This document shows positions 54,565 through 64,000 of a stretch of DNA of 64,000 nucleotides, one piece after another (positions within the stretch are counted from its first letter, which is position 1; every line of letters begins with the position of its first letter). Where the stretch lies: positions 222,049 through 286,048 of the forward strand of contig NZ_LMHK01000002.1 of assembly GCF_001427875.1 (NCBI RefSeq), in the 5' to 3' direction. The stretch is from Devosia sp. Root685. Lineage in GTDB: Bacteria; Pseudomonadota; Alphaproteobacteria; Rhizobiales; Devosiaceae. The notes below the pieces were generated by a model that was given only the letters and a program-made list of their open reading frames with translations, was not told the origin of the DNA and made no database searches. A program made the translations under genes and the position numbers.

Positions 54565-55593
54565 TTACTGGGTCGGACCGGAATAGATCTGGTCGAACAC
54601 GCCGCCATCGCCGAAGTATTTGGGCTGCGCTTCGCGCCAACCGCCGAAATCCGCGATGGTAACGAGATGCACATCACCAAAGCGGGCGATATCTTCGGGC
54701 GCCGCAGCATCCGGACGGAACGGGCGATAGTAGTGCTTGGCAGCAATCGCCTGCCCGGCATCGGAGTAGAGATAGTCGAGATAGCCTTCAGCGAGATCGA
54801 GATTGCCCTTCTTTTCGGCATTGCCCTGAACCAGCGCCACCGGCGGTTCGGCAAGGATCGAGAGCGACGGCGTCACGATATCGAAGGCATCGGGACCAAG
54901 CTCTTCTAGGGCGAGATAAGCCTCGTTTTCCCAGGCGAGCAGCACGTCACCAATGCCGCGCTGCACAAAGGTCGTGGTGGAACCACGCGCGCCGGTATCG
55001 AGCACCGGAACGTGCTTAAACAGATCCGTCACATATTCCTGCGCCTTGGCCTCGTCGCCGCCATTGGCTTCACGAGCCCAGGCCCAGGCCGCGAGGAAAT
55101 TCCAGCGCGCACCGCCCGAGGTCTTGGGGTTGGGCGTGATCACTTCGACGCCGTCGCCAACCAGATCGCCCCAGTCCTTGATGCCCTTGGGATTGCCCTT
55201 GCGCACGAGGAAAACGATGGTCGAGGTATAGGGCGCGTTGTTGTTTTCGAGCTTGCCGCGCCAATCAGCCGGAATCAGGCTCGGATTGGCATCCGAAATG
55301 GCGTTGATGTCGCTTTCGAGCGCCAGCGTGACAACGTCGGCCTCAAGCCCGTCGATCACGGTACGGGCCTGCGAACCCGAACCGCCATGGGTGACCTGCA
55401 CCGCAACGGTCTCGCCCTTGCTCTCTTTCCAATAGGCAACGAACGCCTCATTGAAATCGCGATAGAGCTCGCGGGTCGGATCATAGGAAACGTTGATGAG
55501 CGTCCGGTCCTGCGCATGGGCCGTGACGGAGAACCCGACCGCGAGCGAGGCGGCGAGGGCTGCATAGGCGAATATCTTGGCTGTCCGTTTCAT
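54565..55593 (-). CDS. sbp: Sulfate/thiosulfate-binding periplasmic protein
   Basis: 342 residues with a signal peptide ([21 protein letters not shown], cleavage near 28). [60 protein letters not shown] and [14 protein letters not shown] are the conserved ligand-contact blocks of Sbp/CysP. It heads the minus-strand sulfur region and supplies CysTWA. The upstream gap 55594-55780 has a partial CTATC match near 55624 to the cysT palindrome, but no clear inverted repeat. Confidence 0.95.
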   Translation of the reverse strand: MKRTAKIFAYAALAASLAVGFSVTAHAQDRTLINVSYDPTRELYRDFNEAFVAYWKESKGETVAVQVTHGGSGSQARTVIDGLEADVVTLALESDINAISDANPSLIPADWRGKLENNNAPYTSTIVFLVRKGNPKGIKDWGDLVGDGVEVITPNPKTSGGARWNFLAAWAWAREANGGDEAKAQEYVTDLFKHVPVLDTGARGSTTTFVQRGIGDVLLAWENEAYLALEELGPDAFDIVTPSLSILAEPPVALVQGNAEKKGNLDLAEGYLDYLYSDAGQAIAAKHYYRPFRPDAAAPEDIARFGDVHLVTIADFGGWREAQPKYFGDGGVFDQIYSGPTQ

Positions 55594-55780
55594 TGGAACC
55601 TCCCGGTAGCGAATACATAAACCCTATCAACTCAGTCGTGATTGGAAAGGTTCATGCTTGCGAGCCGAAGCCCCTATGGAGAAAATAATGCTCCAATCGA
55701 GCCCCGCTGCCAAGATTGTCGCAATGGAGTTCCGAAACGAGGCGCATTACCTCGATTTCGTTGCGCGTATTTGAAAGGTT

Positions 55781-57001
55781 TTACGAGACCTTAACCGCAC
55801 TCGATGCCTGGCTCACCAGGATACCGGCCACGACACAAATGACCGCATAGGTCACCGTAACCGTCAAAATGCCAAACATGGCATTGGTCAGCCCCATGAC
55901 GAAAAAGCCTGCGACCAGCGCCGAAACGAGCACGAGGATACGCGGCTTTGCCGCACTGCCTGGTGCCCGGACCACTTCCACGATCGGCGCCAGCAGAAAC
56001 AGCGCATAGGCCACCAGCCCCACAATGCCGGCACTGGCCGCAAAATCGACGAGATCGTTATGGAGGTGCGGCCAGCTCCCGAAGGGCATTTCGGACAGCT
56101 CATTGGCAAGATTGACGAAGGCCAGCGGGCCATGGCCGAAAATCGGCGCCTGCAAAAACGCCTTTATGCCTCCAGAAATCATCTGCAAACGAATTGCCGT
56201 CGATTCGTCCGTCGGCACGCCATTTTGCAGCACATCGGCCACATCGAGCAGCACGCGCTGAATGCCCGATAGCTGCCCGGCTCCCAAGAGCAGTGCAACC
56301 GCCCCACCGACCACCAGAACCACCAGCGCAATGAGCGCCTTCTTGAAAGAAACCAAGCGGAGCACGACAAGCCCGATGGCCGCCACGGCCAACATGGCCG
56401 CGATGGCAACCACAGCGCCGCGCGTGCCCGATAGCACGACGGCGATCGTCGCAAACACCGGCCCCAACAAGAACAAGAACCGCCAAAGGCTCACTTTTCC
56501 CACAAGCCCGGCGCAGGCAATGAACCCCACCAGCAGCGCCACATCGGCAAAATGGATCGGATTGGCCACCCCGCCGCCTGCCCGCACGGTGCCCGTCGCC
56601 ACGACTTCCATCAGCGCCACCACAGCCGCCCCGGCGACACCACCCAGCGCCAGAATAGCAATCAGCCCCGAACTATCGTCGGCCTTCATATCCTCGGCGG
56701 CGCTCAGCAATGGCCAGATAGCAAAGAGCGGCGAGAAATAGGCCAGCCCGATCAACCCTTCAAAGGACTGCGCCCCGATCCCATAGGAAAGCGCGATAAG
56801 CCCCAGCCCCAGCACCGGCATCCAGATAATCGGCCGCCGGAATTGTGCGCCGCCACGCTGGAACATCAGCGCGATGGAAAGGCCGCCGAGCGCCAGGAAA
56901 ATGACATTCCCCGCTTCGGGCGCAACCGGCGCCATGGCAAGCGTGGCGACAAGGGCGAGGAGAACGGCAGCGCTGCGGACTGAGTAAAGCATGGGGCTCA
57001 C
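55781..57001 (-). CDS. O-antigen ligase/polymerase-like membrane protein
   Basis: 406 residues with about ten hydrophobic segments. The Wzy_C-type signature is present: VVLSGTRGAVVAIAA (about 188-202) and the large periplasmic loop region with GSWPHLHNDLVDFAASAGIV (about 310-329). Such proteins join or polymerise lipid-linked glycans at the periplasmic face. No other glycan-assembly genes are adjacent, so the substrate is unknown. The second Met (MLYSV) is an alternative start. Confidence 0.85.
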   Translation of the reverse strand: MSPMLYSVRSAAVLLALVATLAMAPVAPEAGNVIFLALGGLSIALMFQRGGAQFRRPIIWMPVLGLGLIALSYGIGAQSFEGLIGLAYFSPLFAIWPLLSAAEDMKADDSSGLIAILALGGVAGAAVVALMEVVATGTVRAGGGVANPIHFADVALLVGFIACAGLVGKVSLWRFLFLLGPVFATIAVVLSGTRGAVVAIAAMLAVAAIGLVVLRLVSFKKALIALVVLVVGGAVALLLGAGQLSGIQRVLLDVADVLQNGVPTDESTAIRLQMISGGIKAFLQAPIFGHGPLAFVNLANELSEMPFGSWPHLHNDLVDFAASAGIVGLVAYALFLLAPIVEVVRAPGSAAKPRILVLVSALVAGFFVMGLTNAMFGILTVTVTYAVICVVAGILVSQASSAVKVS

Positions 57002-57032
57002 CTACAGCCCGAAATCGCTCCCGACAAGCGCC

Positions 57033-57728
57033 TCAAACGCTCGACCGCCCCCACCGCGCCTGCAGCGAACGCCCAAAACCACCCATGAAGGGCGCAAAGA
57101 AGAGCACGATCGTGCGGAAATAATGGACCAGCAGGAACAGCGCCGTCAGCACAATGGCGCCGACGATAATCACCAGTTCGAGCGACAGCCCGATGGATTT
57201 GAGCCACGCCGTCAGCAGCATGCCCGGCAGGATATGCGCGGCGGCCCAGGCAAAGGCCGACGAAATATTGATGATCGAAAACCAGCGATACGGCATGCCC
57301 ATCATGCCCGCGATCCCCGGCACCACTGCCTTTACCCCGGGAATAAACCGGCCGATGAATACCGATTTGCCGCCATGCTTGGCAAAGAATGCCTCGCCCT
57401 TATCCAGCAGCTCCAGATAATTGCGAAACGGCCAGATCGTCCTGATCCGGTCCTTGAGGGCGTGACCCACAGTATACGAAATCGCATCCCCGATCACCGC
57501 GCCCAGCACCGCGGCAAAGTAAATCTCCCAGAACGGCAGCTTGCCCGTGGCGATGATCCCGCCAACCAGCAGCAGAACCGGCGTCGAGGGCACGAATAGC
57601 CCCAGAATGAACACCGCCTCGCCAATGGCGACAAGAAAGATAAACCCGATCGAAAGCCAGAAATTGTCCGATACGGCATTGAGAAGGGTCTCAAGCCAAA
57701 CCGACACGGAATGGAGAAATTCGATCAT
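57033..57728 (-). CDS. DedA-family membrane protein (VTT domain)
   Basis: 231 residues from the ATG at 57728 (MIEFLHSVSVWLETLL); 43 residues upstream in the frame are not family-like. FVPSTPVLLLVGGIIATG and GAVIGDAISYTVGH hold the conserved E/D and G residues, and FIGRFIPGVKAVVPGIAGMM is the DedA R-F-x-P-G motif. DedA proteins are thought to flip lipids and support membrane homeostasis. Confidence 0.93.
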   Translation of the reverse strand: MIEFLHSVSVWLETLLNAVSDNFWLSIGFIFLVAIGEAVFILGLFVPSTPVLLLVGGIIATGKLPFWEIYFAAVLGAVIGDAISYTVGHALKDRIRTIWPFRNYLELLDKGEAFFAKHGGKSVFIGRFIPGVKAVVPGIAGMMGMPYRWFSIINISSAFAWAAAHILPGMLLTAWLKSIGLSLELVIIVGAIVLTALFLLVHYFRTIVLFFAPFMGGFGRSLQARWGRSSV

Positions 57729-57896
57729 AGGGGCTGAAAACCAGAAGAAGGGACGCGGGGACACAGGCATCGCTGCGCGCAAAAAGCGGCGGAAATGCCG
57801 CCGGAGATTACTCCCGCCCGCGCAGGGAAAGCTAGCCACCATCCCAACCCGTCGCAATGATTTGCTTATGCGCCCCGGCGCCGCCTCACCGGGGGC

Positions 57897-60170
57897 CTAA
57901 GCCCCCTTGCCCACCACCTCCGCCGCCGCAATAGCCGCCATGTTGACAAGACCCCTGCTGGTCACTGTCGGCGCCACGATATGCGCCGGCTGCCGCGTCC
58001 CCATCAGGATCGGCCCGATATGCAGCCCGTTATTGAGCTCCTTGAGCAGCGTCATCGAGAGATTTGCCGCCTCAAGGTTCGGGAAGATCAAGAGGTTCGC
58101 CTCCCCGTTCAACACCGAGTCCGGAATATAGCGCTCGCGCAATTCCGCATTGACCGCCAGATCGCCCTGCATTTCCCCCTCGACCACAAGATCGGGCGCC
58201 ACGGCCTTGAGCTTTTCATAGACCGCCCGCATCTTCCCGGCCGTCTCGCCCTCGCGCGACCCGAAGTTCGAATAGCTCAAGAGCGCCGCCTTGGCCTCGA
58301 TGTTAAAGCGCTTGAGATGGTCCCGCGCCTGCAAGGTAATCGACACCAGTTCATCGACACTCGGATCGATATTCACATAAGTATCGGCGAGGAAAAACAC
58401 CCCGCGATTGAGCAGCAGCATCGACAGCGCCGAAAGCTGGCTGGCATCGTCCGCCAGCCCGATGACCGAGTGAATATCGCGCGCATGCTTGATGAAGCGC
58501 CCCTGCAATCCGCAGATCAGCGTATCAGCATCGCCGCGCCGAACCGCCATGGCGCCGATCACCGTACTATTGGTGCGCAAAATCGTCCGCGCCGTATCCG
58601 GCGTCACCCCCTTGCGCCCCACCAGCGAATGGAACTCCGCCACATAGTCGCGATAGCGCGGATCGTCCTCGGGGTTGACGACCTCAAAATCCCGCCCCGG
58701 CCGGATGGTCAGCCCGAACCGTTCGAGCCGCGCTTCGATCACCGAGGGTCGCCCGATCAGGATCGGCTTGCCGATCCCGTCTTCCAAAATCACCTGCGCC
58801 GCCCGCAGCACGCGCTCATCCTCGCCATCGGCAAAGGCAATGCGCTTGGCCTCGCTCTGCGCCTGCTCGATCATCGGCTTCATCACCATGCCCGAGCGGA
58901 ACACGAAGCGACGGAGCTGGTCACGGTAGGCATCGAAATCGACGATCGGCCGCGCCGCCACCCCGCTCTCCATCGCCGCCTTGGCCACAGCCGGCGCGAT
59001 CCGCAAAATGAGCCGCTGATCGAACGGATTGGGAATCAGATAGTCCGCGCCAAAGATCGCCGGCACCCCATGCGCCGTCGCCTCCAGCCCCGGCTCATGC
59101 GCCAGCTGCGCAATCGCATAAGCCGCCGCCGCCTTCATTTCCTCATTGATGATTGTTGCGCCACAATCGAGCGCGCCGCGGAAGAGAAATGGAAAACAGA
59201 GGACATTGTTGACCTGATTGGGATAGTCCGAGCGCCCGGTGCAAACCAGCGCATCGGACCGCGCTTCTTTCGCCAGTTCGGGCATGATTTCGGGCACCGG
59301 ATTGCTCAGCGCCAGGATCAGCGGATTTTCCGCCATATCCTTCATCATTTCCGGCTTCAGCGCCCCGGCCTTGGACAGCCCGACATAAATGTCGGCGCCC
59401 GCCATCACCTCGCTCAGTTCCGTCGCTTCGCTATCCTGCGCAAACGCCCCGCGCCAGCGATCGACCGAATTATCGCGCTTCCTGGTCACCAGCCCCTTGG
59501 AATCGGCGATCCAGATATTCTCCCGCTTCGCGCCGACCGCGATCAGCATGTTCATGCAGGCAATGGCCGCCGCGCCCGCGCCGGAAGTGACGATCTTGAC
59601 CTTGCCGATATCCTTGCGCACGAGCCGCATGGCGTTGATCACCGCCGCCGCAACGATGATCGCCGTGCCGTGCTGGTCATCGTGAAAGACCGGGATATTC
59701 ATCCGCTCGCGCAGCGCTTCCTCGATCTCAAAACATTCCGGCGCCTTGATATCCTCAAGGTTGATGCCGCCAAAGCTCGGCTCCAGCGGCGCCACGATCT
59801 CGATGAACCGCTTGGGGTCCTGCTCGTTGACCTCGAGGTCGATGGAATCGATCCCGGCGAACTTTTTGAACAGCACCGCCTTGCCTTCCATCACCGGCTT
59901 ACTGGCCAGCGCGCCGATATTGCCCAGCCCCAATACCGCGGTGCCGTTGGAAATGACGGCCACCAGATTGCCCTTGGAGGTATATTTATACGCCGCCTGC
60001 GGATCGGCCGCGATTTCTTCGCAGGGAATGGCCACACCGGGCGAATAGGCCAGCGACAGGTCGCGCGTATTGGCGAGGGGTTTGGTCGCCACGATCTCGA
60101 GCTTGCCGGGCTTCGGGAACTCATGAAAATGCAGCGCCGCATCGTGCAGGCTGGAAGTCGTATCGGCCAT
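57897..60170 (-). CDS. maeB: NADP-dependent malic enzyme with phosphotransacetylase-like domain
   Basis: 757 residues from the ATG at 60170, with GGGGAG upstream; a 16-residue extension is not family-like. The N-terminal malic domain ([50 protein letters not shown]) and NAD(P) domain ([20 protein letters not shown]) end near 430. The C-terminal 320 residues ([20 protein letters not shown]) are the phosphotransacetylase-like regulatory domain typical of MaeB enzymes. It decarboxylates malate to pyruvate and supplies NADPH. Monocistronic in appearance. Confidence 0.96.
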   Translation of the reverse strand: MADTTSSLHDAALHFHEFPKPGKLEIVATKPLANTRDLSLAYSPGVAIPCEEIAADPQAAYKYTSKGNLVAVISNGTAVLGLGNIGALASKPVMEGKAVLFKKFAGIDSIDLEVNEQDPKRFIEIVAPLEPSFGGINLEDIKAPECFEIEEALRERMNIPVFHDDQHGTAIIVAAAVINAMRLVRKDIGKVKIVTSGAGAAAIACMNMLIAVGAKRENIWIADSKGLVTRKRDNSVDRWRGAFAQDSEATELSEVMAGADIYVGLSKAGALKPEMMKDMAENPLILALSNPVPEIMPELAKEARSDALVCTGRSDYPNQVNNVLCFPFLFRGALDCGATIINEEMKAAAAYAIAQLAHEPGLEATAHGVPAIFGADYLIPNPFDQRLILRIAPAVAKAAMESGVAARPIVDFDAYRDQLRRFVFRSGMVMKPMIEQAQSEAKRIAFADGEDERVLRAAQVILEDGIGKPILIGRPSVIEARLERFGLTIRPGRDFEVVNPEDDPRYRDYVAEFHSLVGRKGVTPDTARTILRTNSTVIGAMAVRRGDADTLICGLQGRFIKHARDIHSVIGLADDASQLSALSMLLLNRGVFFLADTYVNIDPSVDELVSITLQARDHLKRFNIEAKAALLSYSNFGSREGETAGKMRAVYEKLKAVAPDLVVEGEMQGDLAVNAELRERYIPDSVLNGEANLLIFPNLEAANLSMTLLKELNNGLHIGPILMGTRQPAHIVAPTVTSRGLVNMAAIAAAEVVGKGA

Positions 60171-60257
60171 TTTGTCTCCCCGGTCTTTATAAAGGCTGTT
60201 CAACGCCCCGCCCCACAATCAGGACGGTACCAGCCATGACCAGATAGACTTTGGTCG

Positions 60258-61718
60258 CTAGGGCGCGGCTTGCCCCAGCATCTCGACGAATAAGCCATAG
60301 GCGACGTCGGTATTGGCGTGCTCCTGCCGCGGATCGATGAGGTCATGCGGCAGGCCCAGCGATAGCGGCACCACTTTCACCTCAACCTCAGCACCAAGCC
60401 CCCGCCATGCCGCCACCAGACGGTCGATGAGCCGATCGTTCACTTCGGTGTCCGCCTCGTTGATCATCACCGCCAGCCTCTGTGCCCTTGGGGCCTCCTT
60501 GTCCGCCAGATCAGCCGTCACCTCCCCAATGAGCATGAATTGTCCAAGAGCCCTCGTGGCCACCCGCGGATAGGCATAGTCCATCTCGGGCGATCCCTCC
60601 GGGTTTTGTGCGTCCCAGCTCATCATCATATTGGGCAGCAGCAGCAAGAGATTGGTGGCCGCCCGATTGGCCCAGGCCGGAACCAGGCGCGGGCCGAAAA
60701 ACGGCGCCATGGCAATCGCCTGATCAACATCGGCGCGCTGCTGTCCACTCCAGGCCGAAAGCACGCCGCCGGCCGACAGACCGCTGACCACGACCTCACC
60801 CCCAATGCCCTGCGCGATGGCAATGGCCTCTTCGGCCGCCGCCACATAGTCCTCCGCGCCAATCTCGGCCAGGGCCATGGTCATGCGGTCAGCCTCTCCA
60901 TGACCCGGCAGTCGCGGCACATACACATTGTATCCGAGCCCAAAAAGCATCGGCGCCAACGCCTCCGCCTGCGCCGGACAATTGGTCAGGCCATGGAGAA
61001 AGATGATGGTTGGAGCCTCCTGGCTCTCCTGCAAGAGCAGCTTCGACGCGCATCGCGGATTGATCGGAAGCCGATCCTCCCGCTGCCGCACCGCCGCATA
61101 GGTAGCGATCGCCTGCTCATAGTTCAGCTCCGCGGCGAGGCCCTCGCCAGCCACGCGCCCCCGCTCAAGCGGCAGCACGGTGAGCCAGACGAAAACAACA
61201 GCCAGAGCGCCCATCAAAGCCAACAATACCAATCCCACCCAGCGCAGCAATTTCAGCGCCGGATCGCCTCCCATCGAGGCTGGATAGAGAGGCCGCAACA
61301 AAAGCGCCGCGACCACGCCCGTGATCGCCATGAAGGGGACCGCCGCAAATCCAGTGGTGAAAAGCCCAAAGCCGCTGAGCCTGCCGACCGCCGCCGCCTG
61401 CTCCATTGCCCCGTCAATTTCCGGCGAAATCCGCAACACTTCGGCAAAGGCGAGCACGACCGGGTAGGACAATATCCCCGTCAATGCCCCGGCAATCGCC
61501 CCTCGCAGCAGCGATGCTCGCCCGCGGCGCCCCACCAATACCCACCAGCCCAAGGCTCCAACCACGAAAACACCGACGGCAATATCGGCCCAGTGCAGGC
61601 CACCCTCGCTGCCGAAGAACTCCCCGACCGGCAATCCCCCGAAGAACGTCGCCACGAGGCCGCCGAGAGAAAAAATGAGCCCCGCCAGCACATTTGCCAA
61701 AATAGGTCGAAACATCAT
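60258..61718 (-). CDS. Membrane-anchored alpha/beta hydrolase (lysophospholipase-like)
   Basis: 486 residues from the ATG at 61718, ten bases after GGGGAG. Four hydrophobic segments fill residues 1-185. The C-terminal domain is an alpha/beta hydrolase: FLHGLTNCPAQAEALAPML (oxyanion region), VPRLPGHGEADRM, and nucleophile motif VSGLSAGGVLSAW. An unusual feature is the membrane part on the N-terminal side of a lipase-type domain. Divergent from another membrane hydrolase of a different family. Confidence 0.8.
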   Translation of the reverse strand: MMFRPILANVLAGLIFSLGGLVATFFGGLPVGEFFGSEGGLHWADIAVGVFVVGALGWWVLVGRRGRASLLRGAIAGALTGILSYPVVLAFAEVLRISPEIDGAMEQAAAVGRLSGFGLFTTGFAAVPFMAITGVVAALLLRPLYPASMGGDPALKLLRWVGLVLLALMGALAVVFVWLTVLPLERGRVAGEGLAAELNYEQAIATYAAVRQREDRLPINPRCASKLLLQESQEAPTIIFLHGLTNCPAQAEALAPMLFGLGYNVYVPRLPGHGEADRMTMALAEIGAEDYVAAAEEAIAIAQGIGGEVVVSGLSAGGVLSAWSGQQRADVDQAIAMAPFFGPRLVPAWANRAATNLLLLLPNMMMSWDAQNPEGSPEMDYAYPRVATRALGQFMLIGEVTADLADKEAPRAQRLAVMINEADTEVNDRLIDRLVAAWRGLGAEVEVKVVPLSLGLPHDLIDPRQEHANTDVAYGLFVEMLGQAAP

Positions 61719-61880
61719 GCTGCCGCCACTCCCCTGTCCCGAGCTTACTGAAAGCATGGGTCATTCTCGATGTGCGCAAAATCCCGCAGCTTTGCCGCCC
61801 GTCCCTATTTCATCACAAATCTCCAGCGCGCCTTTTCTCTCCCGCCATTGTGGGATTAGCTAATTCACGGCAGCGATTGG

Positions 61881-63551
61881 ATGAGCGTGGCCATGCGCCT
61901 GATTGAGCGAATAGGGTCCTATATTTCCACAGCGGGCCTGATCGTCGGCATCCTGTTTTTCGCGCTGTCGCTGACCCCTTCGCTGATCCCCCGGCCCGCC
62001 GTCGTCCAGGGCCTGCTGTCGGGTTGTGTTTTCGCCGTCGGCTACGCGGTGGGCGCAATTCTCTTCTGGTTCTGGACCTACCTGCAGCTCCATCCCGCCA
62101 ATCCCACAGTCCGACGCTGGCTCCGCTGGGGTCTGCTCACGGTTTCCGGGACACTCGCCCTTGTCTGCCTCTATCGCTATACCGGCTGGCAAAACGCCGT
62201 CCGCGCCGAAATGCAACTCGAGCCGGCGAACGATAGTCACGTCCTTGTCGTCATCGTGCTGGCGCTTATTCCAGCGCTCCTCTTCGTCACCATCGGCACG
62301 CTCCTGACGCGCGGAACGCAGCGCGTCGCCGCCCTCCTGCGTACCCGCATGCCCCGACGCGCCGCCACCCTGGTCGGCATCATCATCGTCGGCATCGTGA
62401 CGGGCCTGCTGGTCAATGGCGTCTTGGTGCGCGGCCTCCTGAACTTTGCCGACGAAACCTTCCTACGCATCGACGCCGTGGTTGCCCTCACCGGCACCCC
62501 GGCCCCGACCGATCCACTCCGCTCGGGGAGCGGGGCTTCCCTCGTCCCCTGGACCTCCATCGGCCGCGACGGCCGGGTCTATATCGAAACCCAGCCGACC
62601 GAGGCCGATATCGAGGCCGTCACGGGACGGCCCGCTCAGACACCCCTCCGCACCTATGTCGGCCTGCGTTCCGCCGAAACCCTGACGCAGCGCGCCGACC
62701 TGGCCCTCGCAGAAATGCTGCGCATCGGCGCCTTCGATCGCTCAACGCTCGTCATCATCATGCCTGTCGGCACCGGCTGGATCGACCCGCCCAGCATCGA
62801 TGCCCTCGAATACCTTCTCGATGGCGATGTCGCGAGCGTGGCGATCCAGTATTCCTACCTCACGAGCCCGCTTTCGCTGCTGGTCGAGCCTGATGAGGGC
62901 AAGTCGACCGCCCAGGCCCTCTTCGATATCGTCTACAATTATTGGCGCGCCCTGCCCGCCGATAAGCGTCCGCGGCTGTTCCTCAACGGCCTCAGCCTCG
63001 GCGCCAACAGCTCCCAGGCCTCCACCATGTTTCTGGATATCCTCGCCGCCCCGTTCGATGGCGCCCTCTGGGTAGGCCCACCCTTCACCAGCACCGTCTG
63101 GCACTGGGCAACGGCCAACCGGGCCGACCAGTCCCCGGAATGGCGGCCCATTTTCGGCGACAGTTCCAGCGTGCGCTTCGCCAATCGCGGCATTGACTTC
63201 CTTAAGCCCGGCAAGACATGGGGCCCCATGCGGATAGCCTTCCTGCAATATCCCAGCGATCCCATCGTCTTCTTCGACTACGACACCATCTTTCGCGCGC
63301 CCGCCTGGATGGAAGGCGAGCGGGGCGAAGGCGTATCCCCCGAATTTCAATGGTTTCCCATCATCACCTTCTTCCAGCTCGCCATGGATATGGCGCTCTC
63401 CAACACCTCGCCGATCGGCTTCGGCCACGTCTATTCCGCCGCCGATTATGCCGATAGCTGGTACGCCCTGGTCGAACCGGAAGGCTGGAACCCCCAAAAG
63501 ATGGCAGAACTCAAGGCAGCACTGGCCCAGAATACCGGCCGCGCCCCATGA
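61881..63551 (+). CDS. Membrane alpha/beta-hydrolase family protein (PF10081 type)
   Basis: 556 residues. The N-terminal half has four or five hydrophobic helices (STAGLIVGILFFALSLTPSL, SGCVFAVGYAVGAILFWFW, LVGIIIVGIVTGLLVNG), matching the family's N-terminal domain. The C-terminal half contains RTYVGLRSAETLTQRADLAL, TGWIDPPSIDALEYLLDGDV and nucleophile GLSLGANSSQ, as in PF10081 proteins. Function is unproven; lipid or cell-envelope ester hydrolysis is often suggested. The 160 bp to the divergent hydrolase gene holds both promoters. Confidence 0.85.
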   Translation: MSVAMRLIERIGSYISTAGLIVGILFFALSLTPSLIPRPAVVQGLLSGCVFAVGYAVGAILFWFWTYLQLHPANPTVRRWLRWGLLTVSGTLALVCLYRYTGWQNAVRAEMQLEPANDSHVLVVIVLALIPALLFVTIGTLLTRGTQRVAALLRTRMPRRAATLVGIIIVGIVTGLLVNGVLVRGLLNFADETFLRIDAVVALTGTPAPTDPLRSGSGASLVPWTSIGRDGRVYIETQPTEADIEAVTGRPAQTPLRTYVGLRSAETLTQRADLALAEMLRIGAFDRSTLVIIMPVGTGWIDPPSIDALEYLLDGDVASVAIQYSYLTSPLSLLVEPDEGKSTAQALFDIVYNYWRALPADKRPRLFLNGLSLGANSSQASTMFLDILAAPFDGALWVGPPFTSTVWHWATANRADQSPEWRPIFGDSSSVRFANRGIDFLKPGKTWGPMRIAFLQYPSDPIVFFDYDTIFRAPAWMEGERGEGVSPEFQWFPIITFFQLAMDMALSNTSPIGFGHVYSAADYADSWYALVEPEGWNPQKMAELKAALAQNTGRAP

Positions 63552-63564
63552 CAGCACCGAACAC

Positions 63565-64000
63565 CTAGTTCACAGTCCCGCCCCTATCGAAGCTCGCGAT
63601 CTGTTTTGACATCAGTACGGCATAGTCCGGGGTCAGCGGCCCCATCGAACAGACCTGCGTTTCGGCGTCACCCTCGCGACAAGCGGCATTGAACGCGGCG
63701 ATGGTGCTACGCGTCAGCCGGCCATCGAGCGTGCCGCCATACCGTTCCGCCTTTTTCAATTGCTGTTGCAGCACATAGACATAGGCATTCTTGTTGCTCC
63801 AAAAGAGCATCTGCACCGCCTGGGTGACATCGCCTGCGGCGAGCTGTCCAAACCTATCCCCCACCGACTGCATAGCCGTCAGCGTCGGCGGCCCAGCCGC
63901 ATAAAGCGCCATGCTTTCAAACGTCGCCGCCTCAGGTGGCAGCAGATTGCCATATTGATCGAGCGACGCCTTCGCCTTGGCAATGGACGGCGGCATTCCT
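63565..64000 (-). CDS. Hypothetical protein with a peptidoglycan-binding-like segment, partial
   Basis: 143 residues are readable from the ATG at 63996, but no in-frame stop precedes the window edge and the gene may begin outside. The stretch QQQLKKAERYGGTLDGRL followed by TRSTIAAFNAAC resembles a peptidoglycan-binding-1 repeat (G-x-x-x-G-x-x-D-G-x-x-x-x-x-T), followed by two Cys (ACREGDAETQVC). The domain call is tentative. Convergent with the hydrolase gene, 13 bp apart. Confidence 0.55.
   Translation of the reverse strand, partial: GMPPSIAKAKASLDQYGNLLPPEAATFESMALYAAGPPTLTAMQSVGDRFGQLAAGDVTQAVQMLFWSNKNAYVYVLQQQLKKAERYGGTLDGRLTRSTIAAFNAACREGDAETQVCSMGPLTPDYAVLMSKQIASFDRGGTVN

Noticed and set aside
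55594..55780. An iron box TGA-N-TCA upstream of sbp
   Set aside because: TGATTGGAAAGGTTCA has ten bases between TGA and TCA, one too many, and lacks further symmetry.
57981..60239. A 750-codon open frame antisense to malic enzyme
   Set aside because: Same reason: mirror of a highly biased coding sequence, with Arg/His-rich composition and no recognisable motif.

Overview
The window reads as chromosome of a high-GC alphaproteobacterium of the Hyphomicrobiales, most like Devosia or a close relative. This is inferred from protein character, codon use, the many ABC uptake systems, the divergent epmBA/efp block, FabV as enoyl reductase and the dispersed palindromic repeats that bacteria of this order carry between genes. 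No rRNA, tRNA, CRISPR array or prophage was seen. The only transposon remnant is a frameshifted IS30-family transposase running off the left edge.

Layout. (1) 1-563: IS30 remnant. (2) 730-4179: three-gene set of a Rieske-type oxygenase component without a Rieske centre, a Rieske/flavin-reductase/ferredoxin fusion, and a glutathione transferase. (3) 4353-11720: housekeeping and small genes: membrane protein, fabV, the EF-P lysylation pair epmB-epmA divergent from efp, DUF2934 and DUF892 stress-type proteins, and a methyltransferase. (4) 11821-27837: a minus-strand glycan-use locus with CE7 esterase, LacI regulator, heparinase II/III-like protein, a complete peptide-family ABC transporter, DUF2264 protein, 2-hydroxyacid dehydrogenase, an acyltransferase/toroid fusion and a ThuA-like protein. 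(5) 27939-35214: HNH-like protein, a second peptide-family ABC operon ending in DUF1684, and two small envelope proteins. (6) 35383-42209: ferric-siderophore-type ABC operon with three different binding proteins and an Apd1/sucrase-ferredoxin-like redox protein. (7) 42335-46105: PQQ-type sugar dehydrogenase with a sulfonate/nitrate-family ABC transporter. (8) 46093-48621: exbB-exbD-tonB, whose promoter region carries an iron-responsive TGA-N9-TCA box. (9) 48819-55593: sulfate uptake (sbp, cysT, cysW, cysA) with an Rrf2 regulator and extra genes. (10) 55781-64000: O-antigen-ligase-like protein, DedA protein, malic enzyme and two divergent membrane-anchored alpha/beta hydrolases.

How it fits together. 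Most of the window is uptake machinery. Regions 6 and 8 form an iron-acquisition unit: TonB energises outer-membrane passage, the three binding proteins feed one permease, and the ferredoxin-like protein may reduce the ferric chelate; no TonB-dependent receptor lies here. Region 4 looks like import followed by deacetylation and depolymerisation of an acidic, acetylated oligosaccharide under LacI control. The most unusual item is region 2, where the two metal centres normally held in one Rieske oxygenase alpha subunit appear on two different polypeptides.

Intergenic stretches are short. They are filled with at least three families of dispersed palindromes, several sitting inside operons. The only gene-free stretch above 300 bases is 25400-25789, which holds candidate LacI operators and two repeat fragments.
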